From the NCBI RefSeq assembly GCF_021462225.1, contig NC_061812.1:42019363-42083362 (forward strand): 64,000 nucleotides of DNA, given 5' to 3'. Made by a program: the position numbers and the translations under genes. This DNA comes from Girardinichthys multiradiatus. Taxonomy: Eukaryota > Chordata > Actinopteri > Cyprinodontiformes > Goodeidae. Shown piece after piece: positions 1 through 11,927 of this stretch. Below the pieces are notes generated by a model. The model was not told where the DNA came from and did not search any database. It was given only the letters and a program-made list of their open reading frames with translations. The stretch's first letter is position 1, and every line of letters starts with the position of its first letter.

Positions 1-1149
1 TGGTGTGAGCTGTAGTTTCAACCTCTCTACAGGTGTGTGGTTTCATGCAACGTGCTGCAATCGCGCGGTAGTCACCTAGAGCCAAAGTGCTGCCTGCCGT
101 CAGGGAATCTAAAGTTTGTAACCAAATAGAAGCCCCCTCAGTTATGGGTGGGATCTTGTCGCAGAGTGTGGTAAGATCCCCCAGGGAAAAAGGCTTATAT
201 TTGCGCTGGCCCCAGGTTCCAGACTGATGGAACAGGGGCATCTGGTTTTTATAGAACCCAGGCTCCCCTCTTGATGCCACCTTGCGGAGGAGGCGTGGTT
301 GCATGATTTGAGTTTCTGGTTGGGGGGCACTGCGCTCAGGCGTGTCTTCTGGTGGTTCATGTAGGTTTGAGACGGCTTCATCATTTTCCTGGGCTTCACA
401 TTCTACACTAGGGGTGGGTGAAGCCCAAGGAGTAGATGTCTGTGGTGGAAGTGTGGCATCAGGCCGCCAGTCACCACACACAGCAACAGTCACTAAACCT
501 ACTTGCTTAGATGGGGCAGGTGTTGCCATGGTCATGCTTTGGGGTGAATAATCTGTGCAGGGTGAACGGGGTGAGGGATGGTGCTGAGATGGAGTTAAAG
601 ATGGGATGGGAATTGTTACACCATCCAAGATTTCTCGCAATCTTCTTAGCTTAAACTCATCTGGTTTTACTGGAGCATGAGAGCCAACAGAGAGTGCATC
701 AGAGCAAGCTGAGTCAGTTACAGACAGAGAGTCTTGTGATTCAGATAAGAAAGAAATTAAGTCCTTTTGTTTTTTTTTTTGTGGAGCTGTAAGGGCGGGA
801 CAAGAGGTGAGAGCAGTCTGTGGTCTGGACAACCCACGGACAGTTACATGGCCTTCTTTGATGTCAAGTACAGGGTACAGCCCTGTGGGAGGAGATGTAG
901 GAGGGGGAGGAGGCTGAGCAGACGGCGGGGGAGGTGCATAGGGCGGTGGTTTGTCAGCTGTTTCCTTATTCCTGTCAGTGTGCGGTTCTGTATGTGTGGT
1001 GTCAGGTTTATCAAACATTGCCTGTTTTCCTCCTGAGTCTGCTGCACCAGCTGTCTTACAACATATACCTGTTCCTTAAACGTTTTCCAAACTGGTGCCT
1101 TTGCACCCCAACATGAGTCATTAAACTCCCTGTCAAACTCTCCGTCCAT
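1..1149 (-). pseudogene. Retroviral gag remnant (ERV-A), runs off left edge
   Basis: On the minus strand a reading frame stays open, translated by eye, from about 1050 to the window edge (about 340 codons). It carries a PPPY late-domain motif (codons at 949-938), then a long Pro/Ser/Thr-rich stretch, then a capsid-like segment (about 260-30) of the kind seen at the start of retroviral CA, with a Y-x-P-F-S-L-G-D-L core. A separate frame starts with ATG at 1149 and holds the probable matrix part; the two frames do not agree, so at least one frameshift lies between about 1075 and 960, and the PPPY frame has a stop at 1078. It is therefore a broken endogenous copy. Protease, pol and env would lie outside the window. 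Retroviral gag is well supported; the genus is not assigned. Confidence 0.75.
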
Positions 1150-1221
1150 CTTTCACACACTTTTATGTATTGTGGCCAGCCGGAAGATATGGCACGCTAT
1201 GTCCCGAGTTTCCAGCCCCTT

Positions 1222-1595
1222 TGAGAATGTTCTAATGAATTCTCAAGACACCACAATAATTTACTATATGAAACATTCAGTCAACAGCAATCAATTATCT
1301 GTCCTTTGTTAACACTGCGAGGTTCGCCAGACAGATAACTGCATTCACAAAACAGCAATGAGAGTTTTGCTGACCGCAGCGCTCCTCTCCACTCAAACTA
1401 TTTCTCACTCACTCCTCCTGACAACGTCTGTATCACAGATTATATTTTCCGTGAACAGCTCATGTATTTTTATGTGTTTGTGTTTTGTGCAACTTCTATT
1501 TTTTCTGGAATGCACTAAATGCCGTCCAGTTATGAGTAGTCTTGCTGAATCATCCTATTTTCAGCTCATAGTTCTCTCATGCTGGTCTTGCTACA
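1222..1595 (-). repeat. Probable 5' LTR of ERV-A
   Basis: On the minus strand the segment begins TGTAGC at 1595, exactly where the host LINE reading frame breaks, and can end with CA at 1222, about 70 bp before the gag ATG. The host sequence next to the 5' boundary is AATG on the plus strand (1596-1599), the candidate 4-bp target site. The partner LTR is outside the window, so the 3' limit of this LTR is a guess from the CA dinucleotide. I could not identify a convincing primer binding site. Confidence 0.5.
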
Positions 1596-2087
1596 AATGT
1601 GGTGGTGATCAGTGGACAGCTCAGCCCCTCTCTTCACCCGAGTGTCCAAAACATGTGGCCGAAGGTCTGAAGACATGAAAACAAAGTCGATCATCAACCA
1701 AGTGCACTGATGAACACCCTTATGCTTGAACATGGTGTTCATTATGGACAGAAGGCCAATAGTGACAACACTCAGATTCAGATCGGGGAGGCCATTCCTC
1801 CCGATCATTCCTATCCAGGTGTTACTGTCATTTCCCATGTGGAGCAGAATAATGGAGTCCCCCGGGAGGGGCACTATGCAGCACTCCCAAAAGGGACGCC
1901 AAGAAGGCCGGGTACTCTGCACTACCACTCGACTCATAGGCTGAAATGACAGTCAGAGACCTGTCCTCAACCCAAAGGTGCAGGGATGCAGCCCTCTCAT
2001 CCATTTGGGTTAAACCCCAACCCGAGACGGCTGAGCTGAGGGGTAACAAACTGCAACAAACCACTCCAGAGTAGAAAAGAGTCCAGC

Positions 2088-2118
<31 letters not shown>

Positions 2119-2186
2119 GAGGAGATGGGTTCCAGAGCCCACGCTGTGCGTGGACATGAGCCCGACTATTTCTAGTCGATATCTCT
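1596..2186 (-). pseudogene. LINE endonuclease domain fragment (I/Nimb-like)
   Basis: The minus-strand translation shows the APE-type endonuclease of a common fish non-LTR retrotransposon: a YRLEIVGL-type start near 2180, a GNDS-W-IGRNGLPDLN block, NTMFKHKGVHQCTW, then DFV-SSDLRPHVLDTR and KRGAELSTDHH close to 1600. The frame shifts once near 1860, and about eight residues are missing after QCTW, so it is dead. Its upstream half lies at 3713-4197, separated by the solo LTR, and its downstream part is cut off by ERV-A at 1595. The clade name is from memory of the motif string; endonuclease identity is firm. Confidence 0.75.
2089..2116. repeat. (TC)n microsatellite
   Basis: Fourteen TC units lie inside the LINE endonuclease frame, where they translate on the minus strand as an Arg-Glu run that is not part of the domain, so the tract is a later expansion. 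Confidence 0.9.
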
Positions 2187-3708
2187 TGTTGGAGTCATCC
2201 ATTTTCGTCGCACAGTTGAACATGCGCAGCTCCACAGACATCGTTGCTCTGACATCACCCGGGATTGAAAAACCTGCAGAAAATAAAGTTTTGTTGCCAT
2301 TTCGAGCATGTCTCATGGGACGACGCAACGTAGGCGAATATCTGGAGAGACGAAAGCTCGCAGCCGAACTTTTGCTCCACAAGGCCATTCCCGGAAGAGC
2401 TTGAAAGCTGGAAATCTGTCTGATACAAGAAGGTCAGAAGATTCATATACCGATCGAAGACCACACCGACACCCGGCGCAGGTGAAAACCCACAAAGGTT
2501 TTATTTCCAAGGAGATGAGTTTCCTCCTTGCTGATTCAGTCAACTAAACGGTTCTTCTTATTTTCCCCTCCTGGACGGATGAGAAGTTTACAGTTTTTTT
2601 CTTGAGTTGATTACGGACGCATGATCCCCCTCCCTCGTTTTTCTTCAGACCTGATCTCTCCTCAACCGGTGGAGAGAAGAAATCAACGTCAAAGTAATTT
2701 CGTTCTTTTCATAATATATTAGATAGCTACATTTAGAAGTCTGGACAGGTTAAGGCATAGTTAAGATGATTTAGAATCACCAGTAGTTAATCCCAGGTAT
2801 CAACTTGTTGCATGCAATACTGATTGAAGTGTTTTATGCTGAGCTGTTTTGATTTGCTGTGCAAGCGCTGCTGAATCGTGCGTGTTCATGTTTTGTCCAG
2901 CTGATCCCAAATCAGTTAGAAGTTGGACTTTTAAAAGGTTTTCATTCAAAACAACTGCGGTCTGGGCCTCGCCTGACCACTCCTTTGTTCCAGTTTTATT
3001 ACTGGAGCTTTTCCACTGAGTTCCCCCCTCAGAGTTTTATGACTCTTTGTTCGAGATTTGGGCAATCAGCTGCTAGAGGCTAAAGGGGCGTGGCCCCACC
3101 GTTTTAACAGCTGATCGCTGCAATCGAGACATCAGCACACCAGGAGGACTTCTCTTTCCATTTAACCCAAATTACACATTTTGTCCATAAAATTGCTGGT
3201 TTGATCTTCATAGACACTCAATGCGCATATATTTTTATTTTATTATAATTGTTAGGGAGTCATTTTTATTCCCTTTGTGTAGAATAGTGCTTGTTAGTTA
3301 GGTGAAAGGTTTTGGACCAGAATAATGGTATATCAGAATTATTTGGCTTCAATAAATCTTCATATATATAATTAAGAGAAGTGTTTGTATTTATTTCATG
3401 CAAGAGTGATTTATCTGTCAAAGCAAGGTCGAAGTTCCCCCACCTTCGGTGAAGCGGTTGAATAAAAAGTGACATTTTGTGGTTTTGGTTAATAATTATT
3501 AACACTTATTAATGATGAATAGCTAATTGTAATTATTAAATAGCTTTGAGCCCATAATCACAACACCAGAAGACATCTCCGATTTCTTTTCGTAAGTAAC
3601 TATTTTTGGTTAAGAAATTAATTTTTTTATTATTTATTATTTATTATGATTTTAAATTATGATTCTTGATATATAAATATTAATTAATTAATAACCATAA
3701 TCCTTACA
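2187..3708. mobile_element. Solo LTR, 1522 bp, inserted in the LINE
   Basis: The segment starts TGTTGGAGTC and ends CCTTACA, giving TG...CA ends, and is flanked by a perfect 4-bp direct repeat CTCT (2183-2186 and 3709-3712). Outside it the LINE endonuclease sequence is continuous: the minus strand reads ..REAE up to 3713 and resumes with YRLEIVGL below 2183. That proves a clean insertion. No coding region is recognised inside, so it is either one long LTR left by recombination or a small non-coding LTR element; I saw no second terminal repeat within it. The 4-bp duplication fits several retrovirus groups. Orientation is not decided. Confidence 0.8.
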
Positions 3709-3712
3709 CTCT

Positions 3713-4197
3713 CGGCCTCCCGAACAAGCTCAGGCTTCTTTGCCCCCAGTGAGGTGACATTCCACATCCCTAGAGCCAGCGTAAGCATCTGGAGATGGGG
3801 CCGCCGAGGTCTCCACCTTCGTCCGCTGCCCGATCCTCTTTGCACCGTTCCCTCATTGTTCCCCCTGCAGGTGGTGGGCCCGCTGGGTGATGGCCTCGTG
3901 TCTTCAATTCAGGCTTGGCCCGGCCAGGTCCCGTGAGGAGCAACCCGGCCACCATGTGCTCTCCGACGAGTCCCGACCCCAGGCCTGGCTTCAGGGTGGG
4001 ACCGCACCCGAACCGGGCGACGTTACATGCCTCGATTGTGTGGTCCTCATGAAGGTGTCTTCCACCGCTAATTGTCTGGCCTGTCACCCAGAGCCTGTTT
4101 GCCATTGGAGACCCTACCAGGAGCATTTAAGCCCCAGACAACATAGCCTCTAGGATCATTCGCGCAGTCAAACCCCTCCACCACATTATGGTGGCAG
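3713..4197 (-). mobile_element. LINE 5' region, upstream half of the split LINE
   Basis: On the minus strand this GC-rich segment matches the usual 5' untranslated region of the fish LINE whose endonuclease lies at 1596-2186. It opens with a GTGGTGGAGGGG motif near 4190 and ends with the endonuclease start GMWNVTSL near 3775, followed by the PELVREAE segment that stops at the LTR junction. It is partial. Confidence 0.7.
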
Positions 4198-5938
4198 TTC
4201 AAGGATAGGTGTTTATATTGATATTGATGCTAATGGTATCATGAATGTCTCTGCTGTTGTTTAAAACTATATTTGATTTTTTTCTCCCACTTCACAGTTA
4301 TGCACTAATTTGTGTTATCACTTAAAATCCCTTTGCAACATTTTTTATTGTCAGAAAAGTTGAACACTTTATCAAAGGAGGTGATGGTGAATGATGTAGC
4401 ATCTCTGCTGTGGATTTCTATAAACTGTTCTTTTCCAGAAATCGTGAGTGATCGATTCCCAGCACCAGCCCAGGTTTTAGCACTGGGACTGTTTTGCTTG
4501 AATTATCAATGTTGAACACCAGTGTGAGAAGGAGGCTCATGATTAGCTGGTGGCTGCTAAGGAATGGAGTTTATTGCTTTTTTTATGTGATACACTACAT
4601 TAAATAAAATATCCACACAGCAGAGTTAAAATGGCCTCTGGCAAAGTAAGTACAGCCTACTATTACTATTCAAGCAGTTGTGGCAGAGTCAGCTAATCTG
4701 CTGGTTTGAGTCACTTCAATAATTGATGAGACTCAACTGCATATGTGCAATATGTACAGCTAATCCATTTGAAAAACGCAGCAAATAACCTCTTTTAGTG
4801 AGCACTAAACTTATAGGATATTTCTGCTATGGCTATTGTTACAAAAACATTATCAAACCACCAAAGATATCTATGATAATTATGGTACAACTGTGGCTTT
4901 AACTGGTTAAAGTTTAGTAATTTCACCTCTTCTTCTGAGCTGCTGCAAGGAACTGGGCTAAAATATGTCCTGTGGAGGGTCAAACGCATGGTTTTGCTGC
5001 TTTGAAATATTGCTATAGAGATGCTATGACTTGGGCTGTGAAAAATAAATGGGTAGTGTTGAATGCATTCACCCAAATACTGTAGTAGCCACTGCAGTAT
5101 TTTCTTATTCACAGATAATGCAGCAATGTGAGTCAGACAGAGTGCAGTGTTTGGAATGAATGATGACACAAAAGGCATGATTGTTCTTTAAAGGCTCCTT
5201 AATGGTTTAATGTTCCTGGCATGGAACAAAACCCCTTTCTTCGGTGCTGTCTGACAAATGAGAGATATAGTATATCCTTTAGAAATGTGTGTTTTGTGAG
5301 GGCTGCGCTGACACCGACTGGCAGGATAGTTCACTAAACTGGGATTTGACGAGGGCTAAGGAGAGGAGGATGGTAACTATTAGAGCTCTGCCAAAGCTGC
5401 CATGCTTCTGCTCTTAGCACACTGCTAAAAAAGCACCTCAGGACTCAGTGATTTCTTCAATACAAGAAAGACATGAATCACAAGCCCAGTGAGACACACA
5501 GTGAAAAAGGAGACTGCCAGACACGAATAATTAACTTCATTATGTAGGCACCCACTTTTTAAAAACCTTTACCACAATCTTTATTCTGATCTAACCCTAC
5601 TCTTGCTGTGATGGAGGCAGCTTTCTGTGTCCTCATGTACTTCCTCTCTGTTGCTCTTACACGTGTTTTGGTGCCCTAGTTAGTTCATGTCCATGTTTCT
5701 CTGCTGGTCCTCCAAAGGCTGAAACAGCAAACCTGATATGCTGCATTGCAACTTTAATCAGAGCCCCTTTAAAGAAAACTTTTATGTCAAAACTCCCAAG
5801 AAGCCATTTGTACTTAAAAGTTAGAGGTAAAAAAAAAATTTATTCACATGAGGTGCTTTAATGAGGCAGAAGGATGAAGATAATGAATGGGACTTTTTTT
5901 TAGAAAGGCTACAAGGGCACCGAAATGACCCAGAAATA
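4198..5938. other. No recognisable gene
   Basis: AT-rich sequence with only short open frames, the longest a 127-codon minus-strand frame (4795-5178) with no known motif. I see no splice-linked exons, RNA gene or clear transposon here. Confidence 0.5.
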
Positions 5939-6200
5939 AACTGCCTGGCTTTAACCTGGATTTAACTACGCAAAAAGGTACAAGCCTCCCATTGGATAAT
6001 TACTGCATGGGCGATTATGTTTCAGCTGGCAACAAGTTATTTAACCCCAACTGGGGCAACGAGTTGCTTCTCATTTCTTAAACAACCATGGTCGTGTAAA
6101 AAATGTCAGTCTGTGTCAGACGGGTCAAGTCATTGGCATGCATCAAGCAGAAAAAAAATCTAAGGAGATTGCAGAAACTACCAAAAATGGGTTAAGAACT
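5939..6200 (+). mobile_element. Tc1-like element 1, left part
   Basis: The end AACTGCCTGGC follows a TA dinucleotide (5937-5938). The next 260 bp match the 5' end and transposase start of a common fish Tc1-like family: an ATGGTCGTG start near 6088, then segments encoding a helix-turn-helix N-terminus, up to GGGTTAAGAACT. The text stops at 6200 and resumes with GAACTGTCCAATGC at 21975, so the two parts belong to one element separated by the LTR at 6201-21974. The reading frame is damaged. Confidence 0.8.
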
Positions 6201-6392
6201 TGTTGTGGTGCGACATTTTGGACTTTGTTGGGGTTTGTGTTTTGACTTTAGTTTGGTTTTCTAGTCATGGTTGTTTGTTTATTTCCTTCTACTGCCTCCT
6301 AGTGTTTGTTGTTTTCTCTCCCCTCGCACCTAGTTCCTTTTGTGGATGCTTTCCTATTTCTTGTTATGGTTTTCTTCTTCTTCTTCTTCTTC
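6201..6392 (+). repeat. LTR-C, left part
   Basis: The segment starts TGTTGTGGTGCGACA directly after the pentamer GAACT (6196-6200). It is T-rich in the style of other LTRs in this window and ends in a TTC microsatellite. Its other part ends ..CGCGACA at 21974, followed by a second GAACT (21975-21979). The matching 5-bp duplication and TG...CA ends show that both parts are one solo LTR of roughly 1 kb, opened by the Tx1 LINE. Confidence 0.75.
6372..6392. repeat. (TTC)7 microsatellite at Tx1 5' junction
   Basis: Seven TTC units mark the boundary between LTR-C and the 5' end of the Tx1 LINE. The same motif occurs at the 3' junction (21128-21151), suggesting that the LINE used a TTC tract as target. 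Confidence 0.85.
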
Positions 6393-6606
6393 CTCGTGTA
6401 AGAGGATTTTGAGTGGAAGAGCGGAGGAAGAGCGAGAGTGAGAGTGTCTTTTGTTTCTTTCTTTTTGGGTGTTTATTCTAAACTGTTTCACTGGGTGTTG
6501 TTTATATTGACTGTTTAATTGATTTTTGTTTGGTGGTGTTTTGGTGTTTGTAGTTCGGGTGTGACCGTCAGGGTCTCTTCCTGACTGGTCGACGTCTTAG
6601 GACGCC

Positions 6607-7059
6607 ATGGTGAGTGGTGGCACAGGAGGTTTCTCCACGCTGACGCAGAAGAACGGCATCAAGGTGGGTGCTGGTTCTCCGTGCAGCGTGGAAGAAGTGT
6701 GTTTGGCTGTGGGGGAGGTGATTGGACATGGGTCAATCAGGTCAGCAGCTCGCATGAATGGGGCTGTGGTTTTGTTTGTAGAGAAAGTAGAGCAAGCTCA
6801 ACAGTTAGTGGAAGCGGGCGTTTCTGTGGATGGTCTGTTTCTACAGGTGTCGCCGCTCACGCTACCGGCAACCAAAGTAACACTATCAAATGTGCCTCCT
6901 TTCATTGGTGATGATTTTTTGATAAAAGAGCTGTCTCGGCACAGTAAGGTGGTGTCACCCATCAGAAAAGTTCCGTCAGGGTGTAAATCACCTTTGTTAA
7001 AACATGTAATTTCTCGCAGGAGACAATTGTTTATGATATTGGATCGACGTGATGAGGAA
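6607..7059 (+). pseudogene. Tx1 LINE ORF1, 5' half
   Basis: ATG at 6607 opens 151 codons that run without a stop to the retroelement insertion at 7060; the last codons read ..DRRDEE. The region should be the nucleic-acid-binding N-terminal half of the ORF1 protein. The first host codons after the insertion (16057 on) continue in frame with LNLRFHVRLDEFDH, and the shared GGAA lies in the GAG GAA codons. No separate function of this half is claimed. Confidence 0.7.
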
Positions 7060-7485
7060 TGTTGTGGAATTTTCTTATCAAAGTGGGTAGAAGTTGACTC
7101 ATAACAAGAGAAAATCCGGACTTTGTCTTTATAAGTTTTATTCAAAGGCATTCAGCGTTTGAATGACTCTGTCACTGAGGTTAGTCAGTGAAACAGAGCT
7201 CCGAACGCCATTTACACACAGTATTTATACCAGAACATGACAGTGTTATCTCAACTTCAAAGAGTCTGTGTTTTATGACCCCAGACCCTTCTCGGGTTCA
7301 GAGGTGACAAGGTTACCTAGGAACAACCATCTACTCTCCCCGAGGCATCACCCTAACAAATGGCCTTAACCATTAAACTTCTGATAATGGCTTTTACAGC
7401 TTCCTCCACTAACACAGATGTTCACAGGAGTAAGATAAAAAAGGTGATACACTGTGGAATGCTTACTGCAAGAATTTCCATCACA
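7060..7485 (-). repeat. ERV-B 3' LTR
   Basis: 426 bp with ends TGTGATGG and CCACAACA when read on the minus strand. A TATAAATA box (complement of 7222-7229) and an AATAAA signal (complement of 7137-7142) are spaced as in a U3-R-U5 LTR. Confidence 0.9.
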
Positions 7486-7497
7486 CTCCTTTCTTCT
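7486..7497 (-). promoter_or_regulatory. ERV-B polypurine tract
   Basis: The minus strand reads AGAAGAAAGGAG immediately before the 3' LTR, as expected for the plus-strand primer of reverse transcription. It fixes the element's orientation. Confidence 0.75.
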
Positions 7498-8065
7498 GAT
7501 TACAAGATAATCACAACTAAAGGAAAATTCTTCAAAACCATCACCCCTCTCAGCTAACACATAATCCAAAGCCATTCTATTTGCAAACTCATCGTTCTAA
7601 TAGCTTAGGCTGATTGAAGTATAAGTTGTGACTGTAGGTAGTAAGTGAGCTAGATAACATACTCCAGACCAAGTAGCAGGCAGATACAGATATAATCTAT
7701 TTCCACACATCCAACCCATGTTCTGAGGACATGAGTACCCATCTCATAAAGGAAAAGTAACAAAAACCCTGGTTAATTTACCTGCCTGGCCATACAACTA
7801 ACCTCCATCCGGTAATGCTGTAAAATGAAGAGTTAACACAAAGGGATCTGGAGCCAAAGATTCTGAAATAGTAAAAGGATCAGTTCTGATAGGACATGAC
7901 TCAAATTTATGTCTTTTGATTAAAGCACATAAAACAGATATAATAGCTTCGCAACCTACTGTCTTCCCAAGGAAATAAGGTGTACTTTCCTCCTGTGTAA
8001 TACAAATATCTGGATATATAATCTATTACCCCGAATTCTATAAAGAGTTCCCACTAGAAAATGTA

Positions 8066-8365
8066 CTAACATTTCTGCTTTCCCGTACAGTATAATTCCT
8101 CATAGTTTTGATGCATCAGTTGCCACCAAACATTATCAGTATGATCATAGTAGTCAGGAAAGTGATGAATCTCTCTTCGAATCTGCTGATGAGTATTATT
8201 AGTCAGATTAACCACACATTGTCTTTGCTGTACCTTTCCCAAAATGAACACAAGAGTTATAAAAATACTTGCAATATCAATCATTAGCATCAGAACAGAC
8301 CACCTTCCATATAGCTGCATCGTGACCTTGAAGTGGTATGTCCTTTCTTCTGATACTGAAAGCAA
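8066..8365 (-). pseudogene. Possible envelope N-terminal remnant of ERV-B
   Basis: A 99-codon minus-strand frame located between integrase and the 3' LTR, the position of env. It has a hydrophobic stretch at about residues 23-42 that could serve as a signal peptide, followed by a polar, Asn-glycosylation-bearing segment (NLTNNT). No further env domains, such as a transmembrane subunit, are visible downstream. The call rests on position and composition only. Confidence 0.35.
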
Positions 8366-8959
8366 ACAGTTTTTTCCAAAGAAAACAAATTATAAACAAA
8401 CTTAAAAAACAAAACAAAAAAAAATCCTGCTGTCTCTCCTGAGTGGCTTCAAGCTGCCTTGTTACCAGTCTGGTACAGGTGGGTGGTCGTAGGAAGCTCC
8501 TCTAGAAATATATTTAGAAACAGGAACTCTAACCTGCTGGAAGTTAAGCTTCCATAGTCCAACTAAACAACAGTGGAAATGAACACATTCAAATTTGTAA
8601 TAATACCATAATGATAGATATCAAGCAATAACCATAAAAGTTAGATAAAAGCATCCGAGATTTCCTCCTCAGAGTCAGTTTCGCTGTCAAAGTGAGAGAA
8701 AATAATTTTGCTGACCCTCACTGTCCAGGCAAAGGAGCCCCTAGTAGCCACCAAATATTAAGAAATTAAGGAGAATAAGCATCATGGCGCATATTTGACT
8801 GTCTCTCTGTTGCAGACGTCGCCAGTCCATCATCCAGAGAAAGGTTATGTGCAATGTGCAGAGGTCTTCCCTGTATGTTTCCTATGTGTCTCTCACTGTG
8901 GTGTGTGTGCAGTGAGGCAAATGACCTTATGATTTCTAACTTTCAGGCAATGCGATGGC

Positions 8960-9585
8960 CTTAAGTAGATTCTGAAATAACGTTGCACTGCCCAAGGGAT
9001 TATTGTGCCCTTGTAAGAACAATGTTCTTCAACCACCTCTTCAATCACTCGCCAGTGATCAGCTTACAGTTCTTTGTCTTGTGGTGGTCCGCTGTCCTCA
9101 CACCTTTCAGGCCGTGGATGATCCAGTTGGAAGATGACTTGTCCTGGAAGCCAGATGACGCTGGAGGAGCTGGAGCTTTCCTGCAGCTTTCCTGGGTGTC
9201 TAGTACGATCTGATATGGGCCATTCCAGCCCCGGACTTCCTGTGTTTTCTCCTAAATTCTCTGACCAGAATCCAGTCGCCAGGGATAAAGGACTGGAGGG
9301 TGGAAGTGGCTGTTTCTGGTAATGCAGCCTTCACCATCTGTGAAACTTGAGAAAACACAGTGGACAGGTTTTGACAGTAAAACAACATCCTATCTTCACA
9401 CAAAGATGTGGGAGAAAATGATCTTGGCAATATCCCCATGTCCAAATTAGGAGACCTGCCACACAGCACTTCAAAAGGACTGAGATTTGCCTGTGTCCTT
9501 TGTCTCAATCTCATATAAGTGAGAACAGGGCCTTCACAACACTTGGCTAATTTTCAATTCAAAGTCCCATTCTCAACCCTAAGTG
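8960..9585 (-). pseudogene. Integrase C-terminal remnant of ERV-B
   Basis: The minus-strand frame 9514-9200 shows the stretch MRLRQRTQANLSPFEVLCGR, typical of the catalytic-domain end of gammaretrovirus-like integrases, and then PGDWILVREFRRK, the start of the C-terminal SH3-like domain. The continuing WNGPYQ-type segment is in another frame, and the part upstream of 9514 is likewise shifted, so at least two frameshifts are present. Not functional. Confidence 0.8.
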
Positions 9586-11650
9586 CTTAACTATATGAAC
9601 TTCATCAGAACATCCAACAAAATCAAAATAATTGATCTTCAGACTTCACCTGATATACTAGCAGTGACCATCAGCTAAATATTCTGAATATCAAAAATGT
9701 GACAGGATGTTTGAGGAAGGCCTGATTACAGGTCATTATTTCCATAGTTTCAGAATACCCAAAAATAATTTCAAAAATGGTCTAATGTGTGGAGATGTAA
9801 AATTTCACAAAATAATCAACAGCATACTTTCAGAGAGGTTTTCAGAATGTGGTCTTAGGGAGCTATGCACCATTTATATAAACAAAGTACAACGTCTCTC
9901 TCGCATTGTCACTAAGTCCTCACTGGAGGTATGAGCTACCCTTTTTTTTTCCATGAATGCTACAACTTTTGGAACCCCATGTTGCTTTATTCTGACATTC
10001 CCCTCTCATGGCGCAGGGTCCAACCCATGCGACAATCCAGCAAAACGTTTGTACAAAAATGTTCTAGTAACCAAGATCACATAACCTAGAACCAAAGAGA
10101 TGAATTCTGACATAACTATGTGTCACTATGAATTTAATGAAAGCAACATAAAGAAAATCCAGATGTTTTTAACTGCAATTCAGTTCCATTAACAACAAAA
10201 CACAAACTTTAATTATTCAGTTCATCAATGTCTCACTTAGAAATTAGTCACATATCATCCTGATTTGTCTTGTATAAAGATGAGTATTAGATTAATGGAC
10301 ATCTAATGTAATTCAGATGCATAAACCCTACAAATTCGAATCTAATAAATAATTCCCACCAAGTATGAAGTCATGACTCTGATTCTTTATCAAAAATATA
10401 TTCCTTACTTTTGGCATATCTTGAACTGTCAGTTAGCTTAATGGCACCAGGGAAAACTTTCAATCTAATAAATTACCAATGATTCTGCAAACTAGTTTAA
10501 ACTATTTCATTAACCTTTTAATAGTAAAACACATAATCTAAAAGTCATCCTATATCCAAAAAAATTAAGGCAACAATCACTACAAGCATTTTGATTCTAT
10601 TGTCTCTTAAACAGTGTTAAAACTCAGGAAGGGAGGTGCTGAGTTACCATGGAAGCAAAGGCATGAACCAACCTGGTAGGTGGGCGGAGTCAGGAAGAAC
10701 CAACCTCTAATGGGCACTATGGGCGGACCCACAGTTTCTTCATTCCAACCCATCTTAGTGAACCTTAAACTGCAAAACTGTTAACATACACCTACCTCAG
10801 AAACAAGCTGCTTCTTAACTCTCCTGAAAATTCAAAGTTTAATCAATCTAGGATTTAGAAACATTATTCTAAACATGGATTATTGTTTCATGCAACATAT
10901 AAACATACATTCATTCCATCAAAACAAAGAAAAAACATCAAAGACAAACAAATGGCCAAATTTGAAGCTTCAAGAATTAAAATAAATGTTTAACAATCTC
11001 TTTTCAGAATATGTTTTCTCAACCATATCTTTTACTGCTATAATTGATCAATTTTGTTATGACAATCTTCAGGATCCTTTTTTAAAAATCAGAGCACATA
11101 GTCCAAAAAGATCTCAAAGTATTTAGAAGCGCAGCAACAGTTTTCTCTTAAATAAATCCATATTTACTGATGCTGAAACCTTTTGCTAATTCTTTGTACT
11201 GTAACTCTGTAATAATAATAACTACTATCCTGAGAGTTATTGTTATAATTCTCTTTTTGTTTGGCTCAATCTGATCGCAGCTGCATTGCAGAATTTCAGG
11301 TTAAATGCAAAGAAGTATTTTAATTTAATTCAATTCAAATTCAAAGATACTTTATTGATCCCCGAGGGGAAATTAGAAAAGTCGGCATTGACATTTTTAT
11401 GGTATACCCAAACTAAACAAAATTGCAGTGTTTGACTTAATCAGAAATTAAGATAAGAAGCTTGTCTCCAAACATCCAACAAACAAGAACATCATTTTCT
11501 TTAATTTGGCCTATTTAAATTTTGAGTTGGGGAGAAACATTAGAAAAATTACTAGAACCCCTCTTTAATAATCCAAATGCTGATAAGTGTTCCAATATTT
11601 TATCTCTTAGTAATCTGAAATCACCTTGAGTACCTTTCTACTCCTATGTA
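9586..11650. other. ERV-B interior without recognisable coding
   Basis: AT-rich sequence with no pol motifs on either strand. A short stretch at about 11325-11380 resembles a fish repeat tail (TTTATTGATCCCCGAGGGG). Nothing else is recognised. Confidence 0.45.
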
Positions 11651-11850
11651 CAGGTCCTTCTCAAAATATTAGCATATTGTGATAAAGTTCATTATTTTCC
11701 ATAATGTCATGATGAAAATTTAACATTCATATATTTTAGATTCATTGCACACTAACTGAAATATTTCAGGTCTTTTATTGTCTTAATACGGATGATTTTG
11801 GCATACAGCTCATGAAAACCCAAAATTCCTATCTCACAAAATTAGCATAT
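11651..11850 (+). repeat. Tc1 element 2 left terminal inverted repeat
   Basis: Begins CAGGTCCTTCTCAAAATATT and pairs with 13040-13239 over its full length. Confidence 0.95.
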
Positions 11851-11927
11851 TTCACCCGACCAATAAAAGAAAAGTGTTTTTAATACAAAAAACGTCAACC
11901 TTCAAATAATCATGTACAGTTATGCAC

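Noticed and set aside
3770..4126. 118-codon minus-strand ORF as a gene
   Set aside because: It is the GC-rich 5' untranslated part of the LINE; translation is incidental.
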